From an uncultured Eubacterium sp. (GTDB lineage Bacteria; Bacillota; Clostridia; Lachnospirales; Lachnospiraceae), in the NCBI GenBank assembly GCA_910583555.1, contig CAJTXO010000016.1, forward strand, positions 33,385-97,384: a stretch of DNA of 64,000 nucleotides, read 5' to 3'. Positions 8,053 through 18,730 of this stretch are shown here, piece after piece. Position numbers and translations under genes: made by a program. The notes under the pieces are model-generated. The model saw nothing but the letters and a program-made list of their open reading frames with translations. It ran no database searches and was not told the DNA's origin. Position 1 is the first letter of the stretch, and the number at the start of each line of letters is the position of its first letter.

Positions 8053-8286
8053 ACCTACAAATCCCCTGTTATAGTAAAATATACAAAGAATATTATATCA
8101 TATTTCCAAAAAAAGACAAGCATCGACAATAAACATTACCTACTTTATAAATATGTTACAATATAAAATTGATAAACTCAATAAAAACTGTACAACTTTA
8201 AAGCAGTTTATATATATTATATGCAAAAAATACATCTTATGTATTTTTTAGAGCCAAAATAAAGCCACCTTTTCATTTTTTTAAAA

Positions 8287-8316
8287 AAGGCTTCCAAAGT
8301 TTCCTTTAGAAGCCTT
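8287..8316 (-). terminator. Terminator after tuf
   Basis: Stem 8287-8294 with 8309-8316 (AAGGCTTC paired with its complement), followed on the minus strand by a run of T. It lies 22 bp past the tuf stop codon and ends the str operon. Confidence 0.8.
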
Positions 8317-8338
8317 GATTTTACCGATAAAATCAGTA

Positions 8339-9526
8339 TTACTCAATGATACTAGCCACACGACCAGATCCTACTGTACGACCACCCTCACGGATAGCGA
8401 ACGTAAGACCCTGATCCATAGCGATCGGATGGATGAGCTCAATCGTCATCTCAACGTTATCACCAGGCATGCACATTTCTGTACCAGCCGGAAGCTCGAT
8501 CACACCAGTTACGTCCGTTGTACGGAAGTAGAACTGCGGACGATAGTTATTGAAGAACGGCGTATGACGGCCACCCTCGTCCTTTGTCAGTACGTATACC
8601 TGTGCCGTAAACTTCGTATGGCAGGTAAGTGTACCTGGCTGGCAGAGAACCTGTCCTCTCTCGATCTCGTTCTTCTGAACACCACGAAGGAGTACGCCGG
8701 CGTTGTCACCAGCCTGAGCCTCATCAAGCTCTTTGTGGAACATCTCGATACCAGTTACTACGACTTTACGTGTCTCTTCTTTGATACCTACGATCTCAAC
8801 TTCGTCATTGAGGTGGAGCGTACCAGCCTCAACACGGCCTGTAGCAACTGTACCACGTCCTGTGATCGAGAATACGTCCTCGACAGGCATAACGAACGGC
8901 TTATCTGTGTCACGCTCTGGATCCGGAATGTACTCGTCAACTGTCTTCATGAGCTCCATGATCTTGTCGCCCCACTCGCTGCTCGGATCTTCCAGAGCTT
9001 TCAGCGCGGAACCTTTGATGATCGGGCAGTCTGTGAATTCATACTCTTCGAGGATCTCTGTAATCTCCATCTCAACCAGTTCAAGAAGCTCCTCGTCATC
9101 TACCATGTCACATTTGTTCATGAATACGATGATGTAAGGAACGCCTACCTGGCGGGACAGAAGGATGTGCTCCTTCGTCTGAGCCATAACACCGTCTGTA
9201 GCTGCCACAACGAGGATTGCACCATCCATCTGTGCAGCACCGGTGATCATGTTCTTAACGTAGTCAGCATGTCCCGGACAGTCAACGTGTGCGTAATGTC
9301 TGTTCTCCGTCTCATACTCAACGTGAGCCGTAGAGATCGTGATACCTCTTTCACGCTCTTCTGGAGCTTTATCGATGTTTTCAAAATCTGTAGCTTCATT
9401 TCCCTCTACTCTTGCAGCAAGTACTTTCGTGATCGCTGCTGTCAGTGTTGTTTTACCGTGGTCTACGTGACCAATCGTACCAATGTTACAATGTGGTTTC
9501 GATCTTACATACTTTTCCTTAGCCAT
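8339..9526 (-). CDS. tuf: Elongation factor Tu
   Basis: The 395-aa GTPase delivers aminoacyl-tRNA to the ribosome. G-motifs are all present: [10 protein letters not shown] (about residues 18-27), the DCPGHADY switch II segment and NKCD. Domains 2 and 3 follow to the C-terminal RVASIIE. The length is normal. The start [14 protein letters not shown] has AGGAGG upstream. It is the last gene of the str cluster but has its own strong promoter at 9598-9626, so it can be made independently of fusA. Confidence 0.99.
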   Translation of the reverse strand: MAKEKYVRSKPHCNIGTIGHVDHGKTTLTAAITKVLAARVEGNEATDFENIDKAPEERERGITISTAHVEYETENRHYAHVDCPGHADYVKNMITGAAQMDGAILVVAATDGVMAQTKEHILLSRQVGVPYIIVFMNKCDMVDDEELLELVEMEITEILEEYEFTDCPIIKGSALKALEDPSSEWGDKIMELMKTVDEYIPDPERDTDKPFVMPVEDVFSITGRGTVATGRVEAGTLHLNDEVEIVGIKEETRKVVVTGIEMFHKELDEAQAGDNAGVLLRGVQKNEIERGQVLCQPGTLTCHTKFTAQVYVLTKDEGGRHTPFFNNYRPQFYFRTTDVTGVIELPAGTEMCMPGDNVEMTIELIHPIAMDQGLTFAIREGGRTVGSGRVASIIE

Positions 9527-9597
9527 TTCTAAAAGTCCTCCTAACTTATTCTTATAATTTTTTTAGAAATTTTGCTTCCTTGTGCCAATATGACTAT

Positions 9598-9626
9598 ATT
9601 ATATGGGATATTCTTCAAAAAATCAA
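9598..9626 (-). promoter_or_regulatory. Sigma-A promoter of tuf
   Basis: On the minus strand: -35 TTGATT (complement of 9621-9626), a 17-bp spacer, -10 TATAAT (complement of 9598-9603), 72 bp before the tuf start codon, inside the fusA-tuf gap. Confidence 0.75.
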
Positions 9627-9687
9627 TCCCTAAATATGAAATAATCGGCATTTCTTCACTAAATCTGCCTGATTCAGCAAAGTCTAA

Positions 9688-11808
9688 TCATTTACCTGTT
9701 TTCTGCGCAAGCACTTTGTCCTGAACATTCTTCGGACACTGCGCGTATTTCTCAAAGAACATCGAGTAGTTACCACGTCCCTGCGTCGCGGAACGGAGTT
9801 CCGTGGAGTAACCAAACATCTCTGCCAGCGGTACAAACGCGCGGACGAGCTTGCCGCCGCCGATGTCATCCATACCCTCGATCTGGCCGCGTTTCGCGTT
9901 CAGGCTTCCGATCACATCGCCCATGTATTCTTCCGGCATCGTAACCTCTACCTTCATGATCGGCTCGAGAAGAACGGCATTTCCTTTCTTCATCGCGTCT
10001 TTAAACGCCATCGAACCGGCGATATGGAACGCCATCTCACTGGAATCGACTTCGTGGTAAGAACCATCCCATACATTCGCGTACACGCCGAGAACAGGGA
10101 ATCCGCCGAGGATACCAGCCTGCGCCGCTTCCTCGATACCTTCGCCGACTGCCGGGATGTATTCCTTCGGAATCGCACCACCAACGACTGTGGACTCAAA
10201 CTTAAATGTCTCTTCGCCGTTCGGATCCATCGGCTCGAATTTAACTTTACAGTGACCGTACTGACCACGACCACCGGACTGTTTTGCATATTTGCTGTCA
10301 ACGTCAACCGGCGTTGTAAATGTCTCTTTGTAGGCAACCTGCGGAGCGCCGACATTGGCCTCTACGTTGAACTCGCGGAGCAGACGGTCTACGATGACTT
10401 CCAGATGGAGTTCTCCCATTCCGGCGATGATCGTCTGACCTGTCTCCGAATCGGTATGCGCGCGGAAAGTCGGATCTTCCTCTGCCAGTTTGGAAAGTGC
10501 CTCGCCCATCTTGCCCTGATCGTTCTTCGTCTTCGGCTCGATCGCAAGCTCGATAACCGGCTCTGGGAATTCCATCGATTCCAGGATAACCGGATGCTGC
10601 TCATCACAGATCGTATCACCTGTCGTCGTCAATTTGAACCCTACTGCCGCAGCGATATCACCAGCATACACCTTGTCAATCTCGTTACGTTTATTCGCGT
10701 GCATCTGCACGATACGTCCGACACGCTCTTTCTTGCCCTTTGTCGCATTGAGTACGTAGGAACCGGAGTTCAATGTACCCGAATACACACGGAAGAACGC
10801 AAGTTTACCAACAAACGGGTCAGCCATGATCTTAAACGCCAATGCCGAGAACGGCTCGTCGTCCGAAGATTTACGTGTGATCTCATTTCCCTCCTCATCC
10901 GTTCCGGCGATATCCGGAATATCAGTAGGAGCCGGCATATACTCGATCACGCCGTCCAGCATCTTCTGTACGCCTTTATTTTTGTAAGCAGAACCACAAT
11001 ATACCGGAACGGCTTCACAAGCAATCGTTCCTTTGCGGAGTGCCTTTTTCAAATCTTCTACCGAAGGTTCTTCATCCTCTAAATACTGCATCATCAGATC
11101 GTCATCCAGCTCGCAGATCTTCTCGACAAGATTGCTGTGCCATTCATCCGCAAGATCCTTCATGTCATCCGGGATTGCCGTGATTTCAATATCTTCGCCT
11201 TTATCATCTTTGTAATAGTATGCTTCCATCTCAAACAGATCGATCAGTCCGATGAAATCATCTTCTTTTCCGATCGGAATCTGAACCGGGATTGCGTTTT
11301 TACCCAGACGGTCAATGATCGTCTGAACCGAATAGTAAAAATCAGCTCCCATCTTATCCATTTTATTGATAAATGCCATACGCGGTACATTGTAGGTGTC
11401 AGCCTGGCGCCACACGTTTTCGGACTGCGGCTCCACTCCAGCCTTCGCGTCAAATACGCCGACCGCGCCGTCCAGCACACGGAGCGAACGCTCTACTTCG
11501 ACTGTAAAGTCAACGTGTCCCGGCGTGTCAATGATATTGACACGATGCTCCAACGCACCTGGTTTCGCCTTGTGGTGGTCTTCCAATGTCCAGTGGCAGG
11601 TCGTAGCGGCAGAAGTAATGGTAATACCTCTTTCCTGCTCCTGCTCCATCCAGTCCATCGTGGAAGCACCATCATGAGTCTCACCAATTTTATAATTAAC
11701 ACCGGTGTAGTACAAAATACGCTCTGTCAGCGTCGTCTTACCGGCATCGATATGAGCCATAATACCAATATTTCTGGTACGCTCTAATGGATATTCTCTT
11801 CCAGCCAA
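9688..11808 (-). CDS. fusA: Elongation factor G
   Basis: The 706-aa GTPase drives translocation of tRNA and mRNA on the ribosome. Visible are the G-motifs [15 protein letters not shown], the DTPGHVDFT segment and NKMD in the G domain. Later come the EF-G domain IV signature ([14 protein letters not shown]) and the domain V ending with YSMFFEKY. The length is standard for bacterial EF-G. It lies between rpsG and tuf. The gap to rpsG holds a copy of the rpsG 3' end (11831-11863). The ribosome binding site is AGGAGG 7-8 nt before the ATG. Confidence 0.99.
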   Translation of the reverse strand: MAGREYPLERTRNIGIMAHIDAGKTTLTERILYYTGVNYKIGETHDGASTMDWMEQEQERGITITSAATTCHWTLEDHHKAKPGALEHRVNIIDTPGHVDFTVEVERSLRVLDGAVGVFDAKAGVEPQSENVWRQADTYNVPRMAFINKMDKMGADFYYSVQTIIDRLGKNAIPVQIPIGKEDDFIGLIDLFEMEAYYYKDDKGEDIEITAIPDDMKDLADEWHSNLVEKICELDDDLMMQYLEDEEPSVEDLKKALRKGTIACEAVPVYCGSAYKNKGVQKMLDGVIEYMPAPTDIPDIAGTDEEGNEITRKSSDDEPFSALAFKIMADPFVGKLAFFRVYSGTLNSGSYVLNATKGKKERVGRIVQMHANKRNEIDKVYAGDIAAAVGFKLTTTGDTICDEQHPVILESMEFPEPVIELAIEPKTKNDQGKMGEALSKLAEEDPTFRAHTDSETGQTIIAGMGELHLEVIVDRLLREFNVEANVGAPQVAYKETFTTPVDVDSKYAKQSGGRGQYGHCKVKFEPMDPNGEETFKFESTVVGGAIPKEYIPAVGEGIEEAAQAGILGGFPVLGVYANVWDGSYHEVDSSEMAFHIAGSMAFKDAMKKGNAVLLEPIMKVEVTMPEEYMGDVIGSLNAKRGQIEGMDDIGGGKLVRAFVPLAEMFGYSTELRSATQGRGNYSMFFEKYAQCPKNVQDKVLAQKTGK

Positions 11809-11830
11809 GGTTCTTTCCTCCTAATTTTTT

Positions 11831-11863
11831 CTACCAACGGTAATGCGCAAAGGCGAAAGCCTT
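11831..11863 (-). repeat. Diverged second copy of the rpsG 3' end
   Basis: Just after rpsG, the minus strand reads K-A-F-A-F-A-H-Y-R-W-stop in eleven codons, while rpsG itself ends [13 protein letters not shown]. The codons differ (for example CATTACCGT against CACTATAGA), so this is not a recent slippage copy. It is best read as the scar of recombination that replaced or extended rpsG with a related allele and left the old tail behind. Confidence 0.7.
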
Positions 11864-11885
11864 CGCAACAGTAGGTTTCTCTCTT

Positions 11886-12386
<501 letters not shown>

Positions 12387-12515
12387 TCACAGGTACTCAC
12401 TATTTGTGTCCGCACCAGCTTAAATCTTGCCTGATTTTTATACTTGATATATAGAAATGATGCAAAAATTAATCCGGTACTTTTCAATTAGTAATTCTGT
12501 GAGGCAAATGATCTT

Positions 12516-12935
12516 TTATTTGCCTGCTTTCGGTCTCTTTGCACCATACTTGGAACGAGCCTGCTTTCTGTTCGCAACACCTGCCGTATCCAATGTTCCG
12601 CGGATGATGTGGTATCTCGTACCAGGAAGGTCTTTGACCCTTCCTCCACGGATCATAACAACGCTATGCTCCTGAAGGTTGTGGCCTTCGCCCGGAATAT
12701 AACTTGTTACCTCGATCCCATTGGAAAGACGAACTCTGGCAATCTTACGAAGTGCTGAGTTAGGCTTTTTCGGTGTAGCAGTACGTACAACGGTGCACAC
12801 ACCACGTTTCTGTGGGGACGCGCTCTCGGTAGATTTCTTCTTCAACGAGTTGTAAGTGTACTGGAGTGCTGGAGAATTTGACTTCTTCGCAACCGATTTT
12901 CTACCCTGCTTTACTAATTGGTTAAAAGTTGGCAT
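12516..12935 (-). CDS. rpsL: 30S ribosomal protein S12
   Basis: The 139-aa decoding-centre protein. It has the conserved segments [20 protein letters not shown] (with Lys-43 equivalent in PKKPNS) and [16 protein letters not shown]. The PKKPNS lysine and the KDLPG loop are the usual streptomycin-resistance positions and look wild type. GGAGG lies upstream of [13 protein letters not shown]. It is the first gene of the str operon, behind a near-consensus promoter at 13033-13062. Confidence 0.99.
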   Translation of the reverse strand: MPTFNQLVKQGRKSVAKKSNSPALQYTYNSLKKKSTESASPQKRGVCTVVRTATPKKPNSALRKIARVRLSNGIEVTSYIPGEGHNLQEHSVVMIRGGRVKDLPGTRYHIIRGTLDTAGVANRKQARSKYGAKRPKAGK

Positions 12936-13006
12936 TAATTTTCACCTCCTGCTTTAAAATGTAATATGATAGTTCCATGCCGTCCGCCGCTTTTCGGGTA
13001 CACAAA

Positions 13007-13053
13007 AAGGCCACACGAACGCATGCTAGGTTATTATAGCGTGTGTGGCCCTT
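13007..13053 (-). terminator. Terminator of the giant surface protein gene, enclosing the str promoter
   Basis: On the minus strand GGCCACACACGC... and GCG...GTGTGGCC form a long stem followed by TTTTTGTG. It lies just past the stop of the 13096-18516 gene. The -10 element of the rpsL promoter sits inside the loop side of the hairpin. Confidence 0.7.
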
Positions 13054-13062
13054 GTTTGTCAA
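13033..13062 (-). promoter_or_regulatory. Consensus sigma-A promoter of the str operon
   Basis: On the minus strand: -35 TTGACA (complement of 13057-13062), an 18-bp spacer, -10 TATAAT (complement of 13033-13038). Both hexamers are perfect, as expected for ribosomal protein genes. The start of rpsL is about 98 bp downstream. Confidence 0.9.
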
Positions 13063-13095
13063 GTATTTATTTTACTTTATTTGACTTTTTGCACT

Positions 13096-16000
13096 TTATT
13101 TAACTTTTGCTTTCAGCGCACCCTTTTTGAAGAGTTTCCCGTACGCCTTTTTGCTCTTTTTCGGTACTTTGACGGCAGCTTTCTTCGGCACATTGGCAAA
13201 CGCCTTCTTGCCGACGCTCTTGATCGCCGTACCTTTTATCGTGATTTTCGTCAGCTTTTTGTCCTTGGCAAACGCGCTGGCGCCGATCTTTTTCACATTT
13301 TTCCCGATCGTCACCGATTTTAATTTGCCATAGCCCTGGAACGCCTTGGCGGAGACAGCCGTTACTTTGTATTTCACGCCGGCGATCTTCACCGTAGCCG
13401 GGATGGTAACGCTCTTTAGTTTCTTTGACTTCCCTCCGGTCACAGTCACGGTTCTGCTCTTCTTCTTATTACTCGTGATTTTGTATTTCAGGTTCTTAAC
13501 GGTCACTTTGCTTCCCTTTTTCCCGGCAGCCACTCCATCTTTGTTATCAGACGAAGTATTGCCCGGCGTCGCTTTCGAGTCGTTCGGCTGGTTGGTCGAT
13601 GGCTGCGGTTTGAACACCGGTTCCACATTCGATACTTTGTAACCATAAGAATCCGCTTTCTGATTACCGTTCATCAGAAGAACGACCGAATCTCCGGTAA
13701 CCGTGATCGTTTTCCCGGCAGGCGATTTGTCCGTTCCGTCAAAGAACCGGTAACTGCCCTGCTGATCGATCACATACAGACCGGCCGTCGAGCCGAGATC
13801 CGTCAGGGAGTCAAATGTGAGTTTCAACTCCTCCGCGCCCTCTGCCCGGTACGTTTTCAGATCAAACGCCTTGTCATTCGGGTGGTTGGTCTCCGGGAAT
13901 GTCGTGCCCTGATAAGTCAGATCTGGAAGCACATTGACTTTTGCTTCTACAATTTCTTCCCACGACTCCTCTTCCTCCTGAATCGTGATCACACACTTGT
14001 AACCGACCGGAACATAGCCGAGTTTGTCATCTCCGGTAAACTGTTCGGAAAGATCGACTGCCGGCGCCACTTTTGTAAGAGCCGCGCCCGTGCCGTCTTT
14101 TACCCTGCGGTACGTTCCCGTCACAGGTTCCTGCTCATACCATTGGTAGCTGTATGCGCGGTTTACGGCCGGGTTTTCCAGCTGAGCCGTTACGGAGACG
14201 GAATCTCCCTGTCCGGCAAAGTCGCGATTTATCGTGGCTGTATAATCAGGCTGGATGGAGAAATAATAATATTTCCGTTCTCCCGGCGTAGATATCTTAC
14301 AGCGGTAACTTCCGTAATCCTCACTCGTGAGCGGACCGCGTACGAGCGTATCCTGTACAGCTCCCTCGATATCCAGATAACGGGATTCGCCGTCTTCGTC
14401 CTCGCCGTACTTGCTCCACTGATAGGAGATCGCGCAATTAGCGTTTGCCGTCGCTGTCACATACATTTTCGCGGTGCCGTCTGCCTGCTGCAGTACGTGG
14501 TACGTACTCGGCGACGCATTCAGTCCGTTATTGACATATACATAATATTTCAGCGTAAAATCCGCGCCAGAACTGTCCTTCACGACGCAGTAATACATTC
14601 CCAGCGCTTCCTCATTGATCGATGCGATTGTGAGTTCCTGGGACGTCGCGCCATAAACAAGCCCCTTTTCATCAATCGTTTCGTGATACCACTGGAAAAA
14701 CGGCTGATACCCGTGCTCTGTGCTCGCCGTTGCCGTCGCTGTCAGCACGAGGTTCTGCGCGCCGAAACTCGTCTGAACCCCGATGGCATCCGACGTGGAA
14801 AATCCTTCGGTATCGACGCTGAGGCCGGTCGTTGTCAGCAGCGTAAAGCTTTCTGACTGCGCGCGGTTTCCTTTTTCATCCATTACAACACAGTAATAGT
14901 ATCCTTTTTTCGCAGAAGTGACAACGGCGATCTCGTACTCATTTTTCGTCGCGCCGCCGATCGCCTGTCCCGAACTGCTGCTACTGCTTCTATAATACCA
15001 CTGGTACCGGAGTTCCAGTCCTTTGTTGGATTCCGCCGTCACGGCAAATTTCGCGCTGCTTCCGAGGAACGCCTTCACCGTCGTCTCATATTTTTCCGGG
15101 ATTTTGACCACGATCGGATCCTCTTCTTCCTCTTTGTCCTCCTGCTTCTCCGTTACGGTCGTGTAATAACTTGCTAAATAGTCGCCTTCCGCGTAAATTT
15201 CACAGCGGTATTGCGTAAACTCATTGTCGCCAATTTCCTCTATTTTGTAACTCGGTTCCTTCGCGCCATATATAATGGTCGAACCCGTATAATCATCGTC
15301 GGCATCCGTACGATAACGATACCACTGGTACGTCAGTTCCAGGCCGTCTCCGCGCGCGATCACCGGCGGTCCGAGTGTCGTCACGGCATCCCCGACGGCA
15401 GCCTCTACCTCGACATTGTTCTTTTCGAGATAAGCGCCGTTCCTGTACACGCTCGTTGTAAAGTAAGCGGGTTCTGCCACGCGTTCTCCTGTCTGCGCAT
15501 CGGTCGCCACACAATAGATCCTGCCGAAATCACCATGTCCCAGTGCCGTAACCGCGTACGTATCTTTCGTCGCTCCCTCGATTTCCGTACCGTCTTCCCG
15601 ATACCACTGATAATTTACAGCGAGCGCCGGATCATCCGTTACGAGCCGCACCTGGTAAGACGCGCTATCCCCGCGGCGCTTGATCTGATCCGCCAACGTC
15701 ATTTTCTCAAGCTCAGCGGTGTACGCCTGACGTACTGTGAAAGTTACTTCCACCTTCGCGTACTCCGTACTATTTTTGCGGTATACCGCCATACATTTGT
15801 ATTTTGTGAAGTCATCCTCACTCTTTACCTCAAGTTCGTATGTGTTTTTGTCCGCACCGATCAGCTCCCAGTTAGATTCGCTTGATGTATGCAGCCCCTC
15901 TCTGTGCAGTTTCTCGTCACGGTACCAAGCGTAATACACGTCCGTATCCGCAGCCGAAAGTTTCATATCAAGACTGAGGTTTACTTTCTGTCCCAGTCCC

Positions 16001-18516
16001 AGTTCATACACGCTATGAGACGGCGTGTAGCAGATATGTGTCACGTCTTCGCTCACATCCGCCTTTTCCTCTTCCTGCACACTCAGCCAGATTGAGATCG
16101 GCGCGCACGTTCCGTCGTACTCATCCGACACCGTCACACGGTACTGTCCGGCATCGGAGACAGCTGCCTTGTCGATCACAAGATCCGGGCGGTCGTTATT
16201 TTTTATCTCTGTGTACTGATCGTCCGCACCCTGCTTTTCCCATTTGTAGTGCAGCTTATACACGTCGCTCTTTGTCTGTGCAACAACGCGCAGTTTTGCC
16301 GTATTCCCCTCTTTCACTACCGGGAAACAGCTCTTCGCATAGGCCGAAAGATCCGAGTCATAGGTCACTTTAAAATCGTGCCACACCGATCCCAATGCCG
16401 GATTTTTCTCCTCGTCCTTCTCCTCCCCGGCACGGTACATTTCCAGATAACATCTGTAATTGCCGCGGACATCTACCACTTTCCCGGCTTCCGTGCCGCT
16501 CATCTGAACAGAATCGCCGGAACCAATCTTCTCCCAAAACGTATAACGGTAGCAAGGTCCGAGTTCCTCATCCCATTTCTCATAACTTCCCTGTTCCACG
16601 CGGTCAAATTTGTCCGGGATAACAAAATCCGGATCTGCGGAAATATACTCGATCCCACCTGATTCCACATTTGCCCTGGTGGCGGCGATTCCCTCTCCCG
16701 CTTTCTGGTACCAGGTCTTTTCTATGGTGAAACAATCCTTCACGGATGTTTTGACATATAACTCCAGATCATCACCTGGGTTGAGCACCTGGGAAGAAGC
16801 ACTTTCTTCAATCAGTTCATATTTGAAGCTCTCCGAGATCCGGAATGTGTACACATGTGAACCAATGACCTTACTTCCCTTTTTGACGCTTACCGTCACA
16901 CGGTAATTGTATGTATCCTGGCCATTTTCCCCGTCATATGCGGTAATGGTTTCAAAATCGCTGATGTCTTTCGGTTTCACTTCGCATTCCTTTGTCGTGC
17001 TGACCTGCTCGGAAATGACTTTTTGCTTGCCCGAGTCATCGTATACGATATTACCTTCGTCATCTCTCTCATAGCGCACTTTTTCCCACTCGTAATCCAG
17101 CGTATAACTGTCATCTACGCGCGGCTCTACGTATAATTTCTGCGTATCTCCAATATTGATGTAGTACTGGTTGTAACTAATATCCTTCAACAGATACCCT
17201 TCGGAAGACGTAAATCGAAACGTACGCGTGAGCACGGATTCAAACTCGGGTCCAGTAAAGTCCTTCTGCTTCTGCGCCTTCACTTCCACTTTATAGCTGA
17301 CCGTCGGATCCAGAACCCTCACCGTATAAGTAGACGCCGTCTCTTTCGCCAGCTTTGTTTCATTTCCTTCCGCATCAATACGATACCACTGATAGGAAAG
17401 GGAATCTGGAACGATCGCCTCTGTATCCGCGATCCAGGCATCTACTTCCATCTCCGCTGTGGCGTTGTTGCGGATCATCTGCGTTACTTCCGCGTCGCCG
17501 TGAAAATCAAATGGCGCATAACGGTAGAAAAAGTTCTTCGTAATCGTATCGATCACCTGAAAACCATAGCACAGCTCGATCTCGCACGCGTAATGGTCCA
17601 CCTGTTTTCCTGATTCATTAAACTGTGAGCCGTATTCGGATTCAATGTAGGACGAATGCGTCTTCTCTCTCACGACTTTTTTCGTCCCATCTTTATAATA
17701 AGCGGTCCACTTATAGTTAAAATAGGATGCGCTGTAATCCTGGCGACGAATTTCTGGCACACTCAGCGGATCACTCACATAATTATAGCAGTCATCTTTG
17801 TGATGCGCCGTAATGGTCTTGTCTTTCACTTCTTCCAATCCGTAAAAATACTCGCCCACCTGGGATTTCTCGATCACATCGCCGGCATATTTCAGCGTCA
17901 CTTTGTATTCCAGGGAACGCTCTTCATCCGTCAGAATCGTGGAATCTTCCGGCAGCGGATAATCTGTATAATCGAGTGTGATCTTGTCAACCGTCAGATT
18001 GCAGACAAATGTTCTCTCTTTCTTTTCATTTGTCACAACGATATCGCCAGCATCCGCATACGACGGACTGGCGATCCGCAAACTGCTATCCGTATAGCCT
18101 TCCAGCTTTGTCCGTTTCCCGGCGGCGTCCACTTCATACCACTGGCAGGATACATTATCCGGATCAATGCTTACATCATAGTAGTCGGTCTCACCGGTCA
18201 GTTCCTGCAGCTTATCCTCATTTACATTGATCACGTCTTCGTAATATGGGACAGCTTCCAGCGAACCCTGGTAATAAAATCCGGAGTTCTTTCCGTATTC
18301 GATCACCGCCGTCTTTTTTACATTGTCTTCGCTTACCGTGACAGAGTCATCCCCTTCAACGGGCGCCCATGTTACAAGGCGGCCATCGCTATTCTCTGTC
18401 ACGTCTGTCTGTGCCGCTTTTGCTTCTGGCGCCCTGTTCGTTCCGTCCACCGGAAGCGCGGTAACGATCAGAGTTAAGGCAAGCAGAAACGACACCAGTT
18501 TTTTGCCTATCTTCAT
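13096..18516 (-). CDS. Giant secreted protein with Ig-like repeats and a C-terminal BspA-type LRR
   Basis: About 1806 aa. It begins with a signal peptide (MKIGKKLVSFLLALTLIVTA, cleavage likely after PEAKA). Roughly residues 40-1600 are a long array of Ig-like modules of 90-110 aa, marked by the repeated core YQWYR (also FQWYH, CQWYEVD, YAWYRD, YKWEKQ) and closing Y-x-C-x-V strands. A Pro/Ser/Asn-rich linker follows. The last 120 or so residues form a leucine-rich repeat domain of the BspA/LRR_5 kind (KLKSVTIGKNVKKIGASAF). There is no LPxTG anchor or transmembrane end, so it is probably secreted or bound through the basic tail. The start with AGAGGGAAAAG before ATG is preferred over an ATG nine codons upstream. 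An adhesin or matrix role is inferred. Confidence 0.85.
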   Translation of the reverse strand: MKIGKKLVSFLLALTLIVTALPVDGTNRAPEAKAAQTDVTENSDGRLVTWAPVEGDDSVTVSEDNVKKTAVIEYGKNSGFYYQGSLEAVPYYEDVINVNEDKLQELTGETDYYDVSIDPDNVSCQWYEVDAAGKRTKLEGYTDSSLRIASPSYADAGDIVVTNEKKERTFVCNLTVDKITLDYTDYPLPEDSTILTDEERSLEYKVTLKYAGDVIEKSQVGEYFYGLEEVKDKTITAHHKDDCYNYVSDPLSVPEIRRQDYSASYFNYKWTAYYKDGTKKVVREKTHSSYIESEYGSQFNESGKQVDHYACEIELCYGFQVIDTITKNFFYRYAPFDFHGDAEVTQMIRNNATAEMEVDAWIADTEAIVPDSLSYQWYRIDAEGNETKLAKETASTYTVRVLDPTVSYKVEVKAQKQKDFTGPEFESVLTRTFRFTSSEGYLLKDISYNQYYINIGDTQKLYVEPRVDDSYTLDYEWEKVRYERDDEGNIVYDDSGKQKVISEQVSTTKECEVKPKDISDFETITAYDGENGQDTYNYRVTVSVKKGSKVIGSHVYTFRISESFKYELIEESASSQVLNPGDDLELYVKTSVKDCFTIEKTWYQKAGEGIAATRANVESGGIEYISADPDFVIPDKFDRVEQGSYEKWDEELGPCYRYTFWEKIGSGDSVQMSGTEAGKVVDVRGNYRCYLEMYRAGEEKDEEKNPALGSVWHDFKVTYDSDLSAYAKSCFPVVKEGNTAKLRVVAQTKSDVYKLHYKWEKQGADDQYTEIKNNDRPDLVIDKAAVSDAGQYRVTVSDEYDGTCAPISIWLSVQEEEKADVSEDVTHICYTPSHSVYELGLGQKVNLSLDMKLSAADTDVYYAWYRDEKLHREGLHTSSESNWELIGADKNTYELEVKSEDDFTKYKCMAVYRKNSTEYAKVEVTFTVRQAYTAELEKMTLADQIKRRGDSASYQVRLVTDDPALAVNYQWYREDGTEIEGATKDTYAVTALGHGDFGRIYCVATDAQTGERVAEPAYFTTSVYRNGAYLEKNNVEVEAAVGDAVTTLGPPVIARGDGLELTYQWYRYRTDADDDYTGSTIIYGAKEPSYKIEEIGDNEFTQYRCEIYAEGDYLASYYTTVTEKQEDKEEEEDPIVVKIPEKYETTVKAFLGSSAKFAVTAESNKGLELRYQWYYRSSSSSSGQAIGGATKNEYEIAVVTSAKKGYYYCVVMDEKGNRAQSESFTLLTTTGLSVDTEGFSTSDAIGVQTSFGAQNLVLTATATASTEHGYQPFFQWYHETIDEKGLVYGATSQELTIASINEEALGMYYCVVKDSSGADFTLKYYVYVNNGLNASPSTYHVLQQADGTAKMYVTATANANCAISYQWSKYGEDEDGESRYLDIEGAVQDTLVRGPLTSEDYGSYRCKISTPGERKYYYFSIQPDYTATINRDFAGQGDSVSVTAQLENPAVNRAYSYQWYEQEPVTGTYRRVKDGTGAALTKVAPAVDLSEQFTGDDKLGYVPVGYKCVITIQEEEESWEEIVEAKVNVLPDLTYQGTTFPETNHPNDKAFDLKTYRAEGAEELKLTFDSLTDLGSTAGLYVIDQQGSYRFFDGTDKSPAGKTITVTGDSVVLLMNGNQKADSYGYKVSNVEPVFKPQPSTNQPNDSKATPGNTSSDNKDGVAAGKKGSKVTVKNLKYKITSNKKKSRTVTVTGGKSKKLKSVTIPATVKIAGVKYKVTAVSAKAFQGYGKLKSVTIGKNVKKIGASAFAKDKKLTKITIKGTAIKSVGKKAFANVPKKAAVKVPKKSKKAYGKLFKKGALKAKVK

Positions 18517-18622
18517 CTTTTCCCTCTTTTCTGCGCTGCACAATTGATTCCTTCAGCATTCGCGACGCAGCACGAGCCGCCAACGCCGACCGTCCCCTTA
18601 CAATTTTTGGCACGGCTTTAAA

Positions 18623-18651
18623 AGAATACCACAAAAAGGAAACAATGTCAA
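18623..18651 (-). promoter_or_regulatory. Promoter of the giant surface protein gene
   Basis: On the minus strand: -35 TTGACA (complement of 18646-18651), a 17-bp spacer, -10 TATTCT (complement of 18623-18628), about 107 bp before the start codon. The -35 lies 22 bp from the AbiE operator, so the two divergent promoters may influence each other. Confidence 0.7.
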
Positions 18652-18672
18652 TTTGACTAAGCAGATATTCCA

Positions 18673-18721
18673 ATTGACTTTTATGCCATATATGTGTACA
18701 ATAATAAGCATAAAAGTCAAT
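18673..18721 (+). promoter_or_regulatory. AbiE promoter inside a 14-bp perfect inverted repeat (operator)
   Basis: ATTGACTTTTATGC (18673-18686) and its exact complement (18708-18721) are 21 bp apart. The promoter is -35 TTGACT (18674-18679), 17 bp, -10 TACAAT (18697-18702). One arm covers the -35 and the other lies just downstream of the -10. AbiEi proteins are known to repress their own operon by binding inverted repeats at the promoter, and this site fits that model well. Confidence 0.8.
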
Positions 18722-18730
18722 AGAAGGTAG

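Noticed and set aside
8315..9532. A 405-codon open frame on the plus strand across tuf
   Set aside because: It is exactly antisense to EF-Tu. Strong codon bias in tuf keeps the opposite frame open; the translation is Cys/Arg/Leu-rich without a domain and has no ribosome binding site.
10024..11082. A 352-codon open frame on the plus strand across fusA
   Set aside because: Antisense to EF-G with no recognisable product. Same codon-bias effect as in tuf.
13882..14856. A 324-codon plus-strand frame within the giant surface gene
   Set aside because: Arg/Cys-rich shadow of the Ig repeats. The opposite strand gives clean Ig modules.
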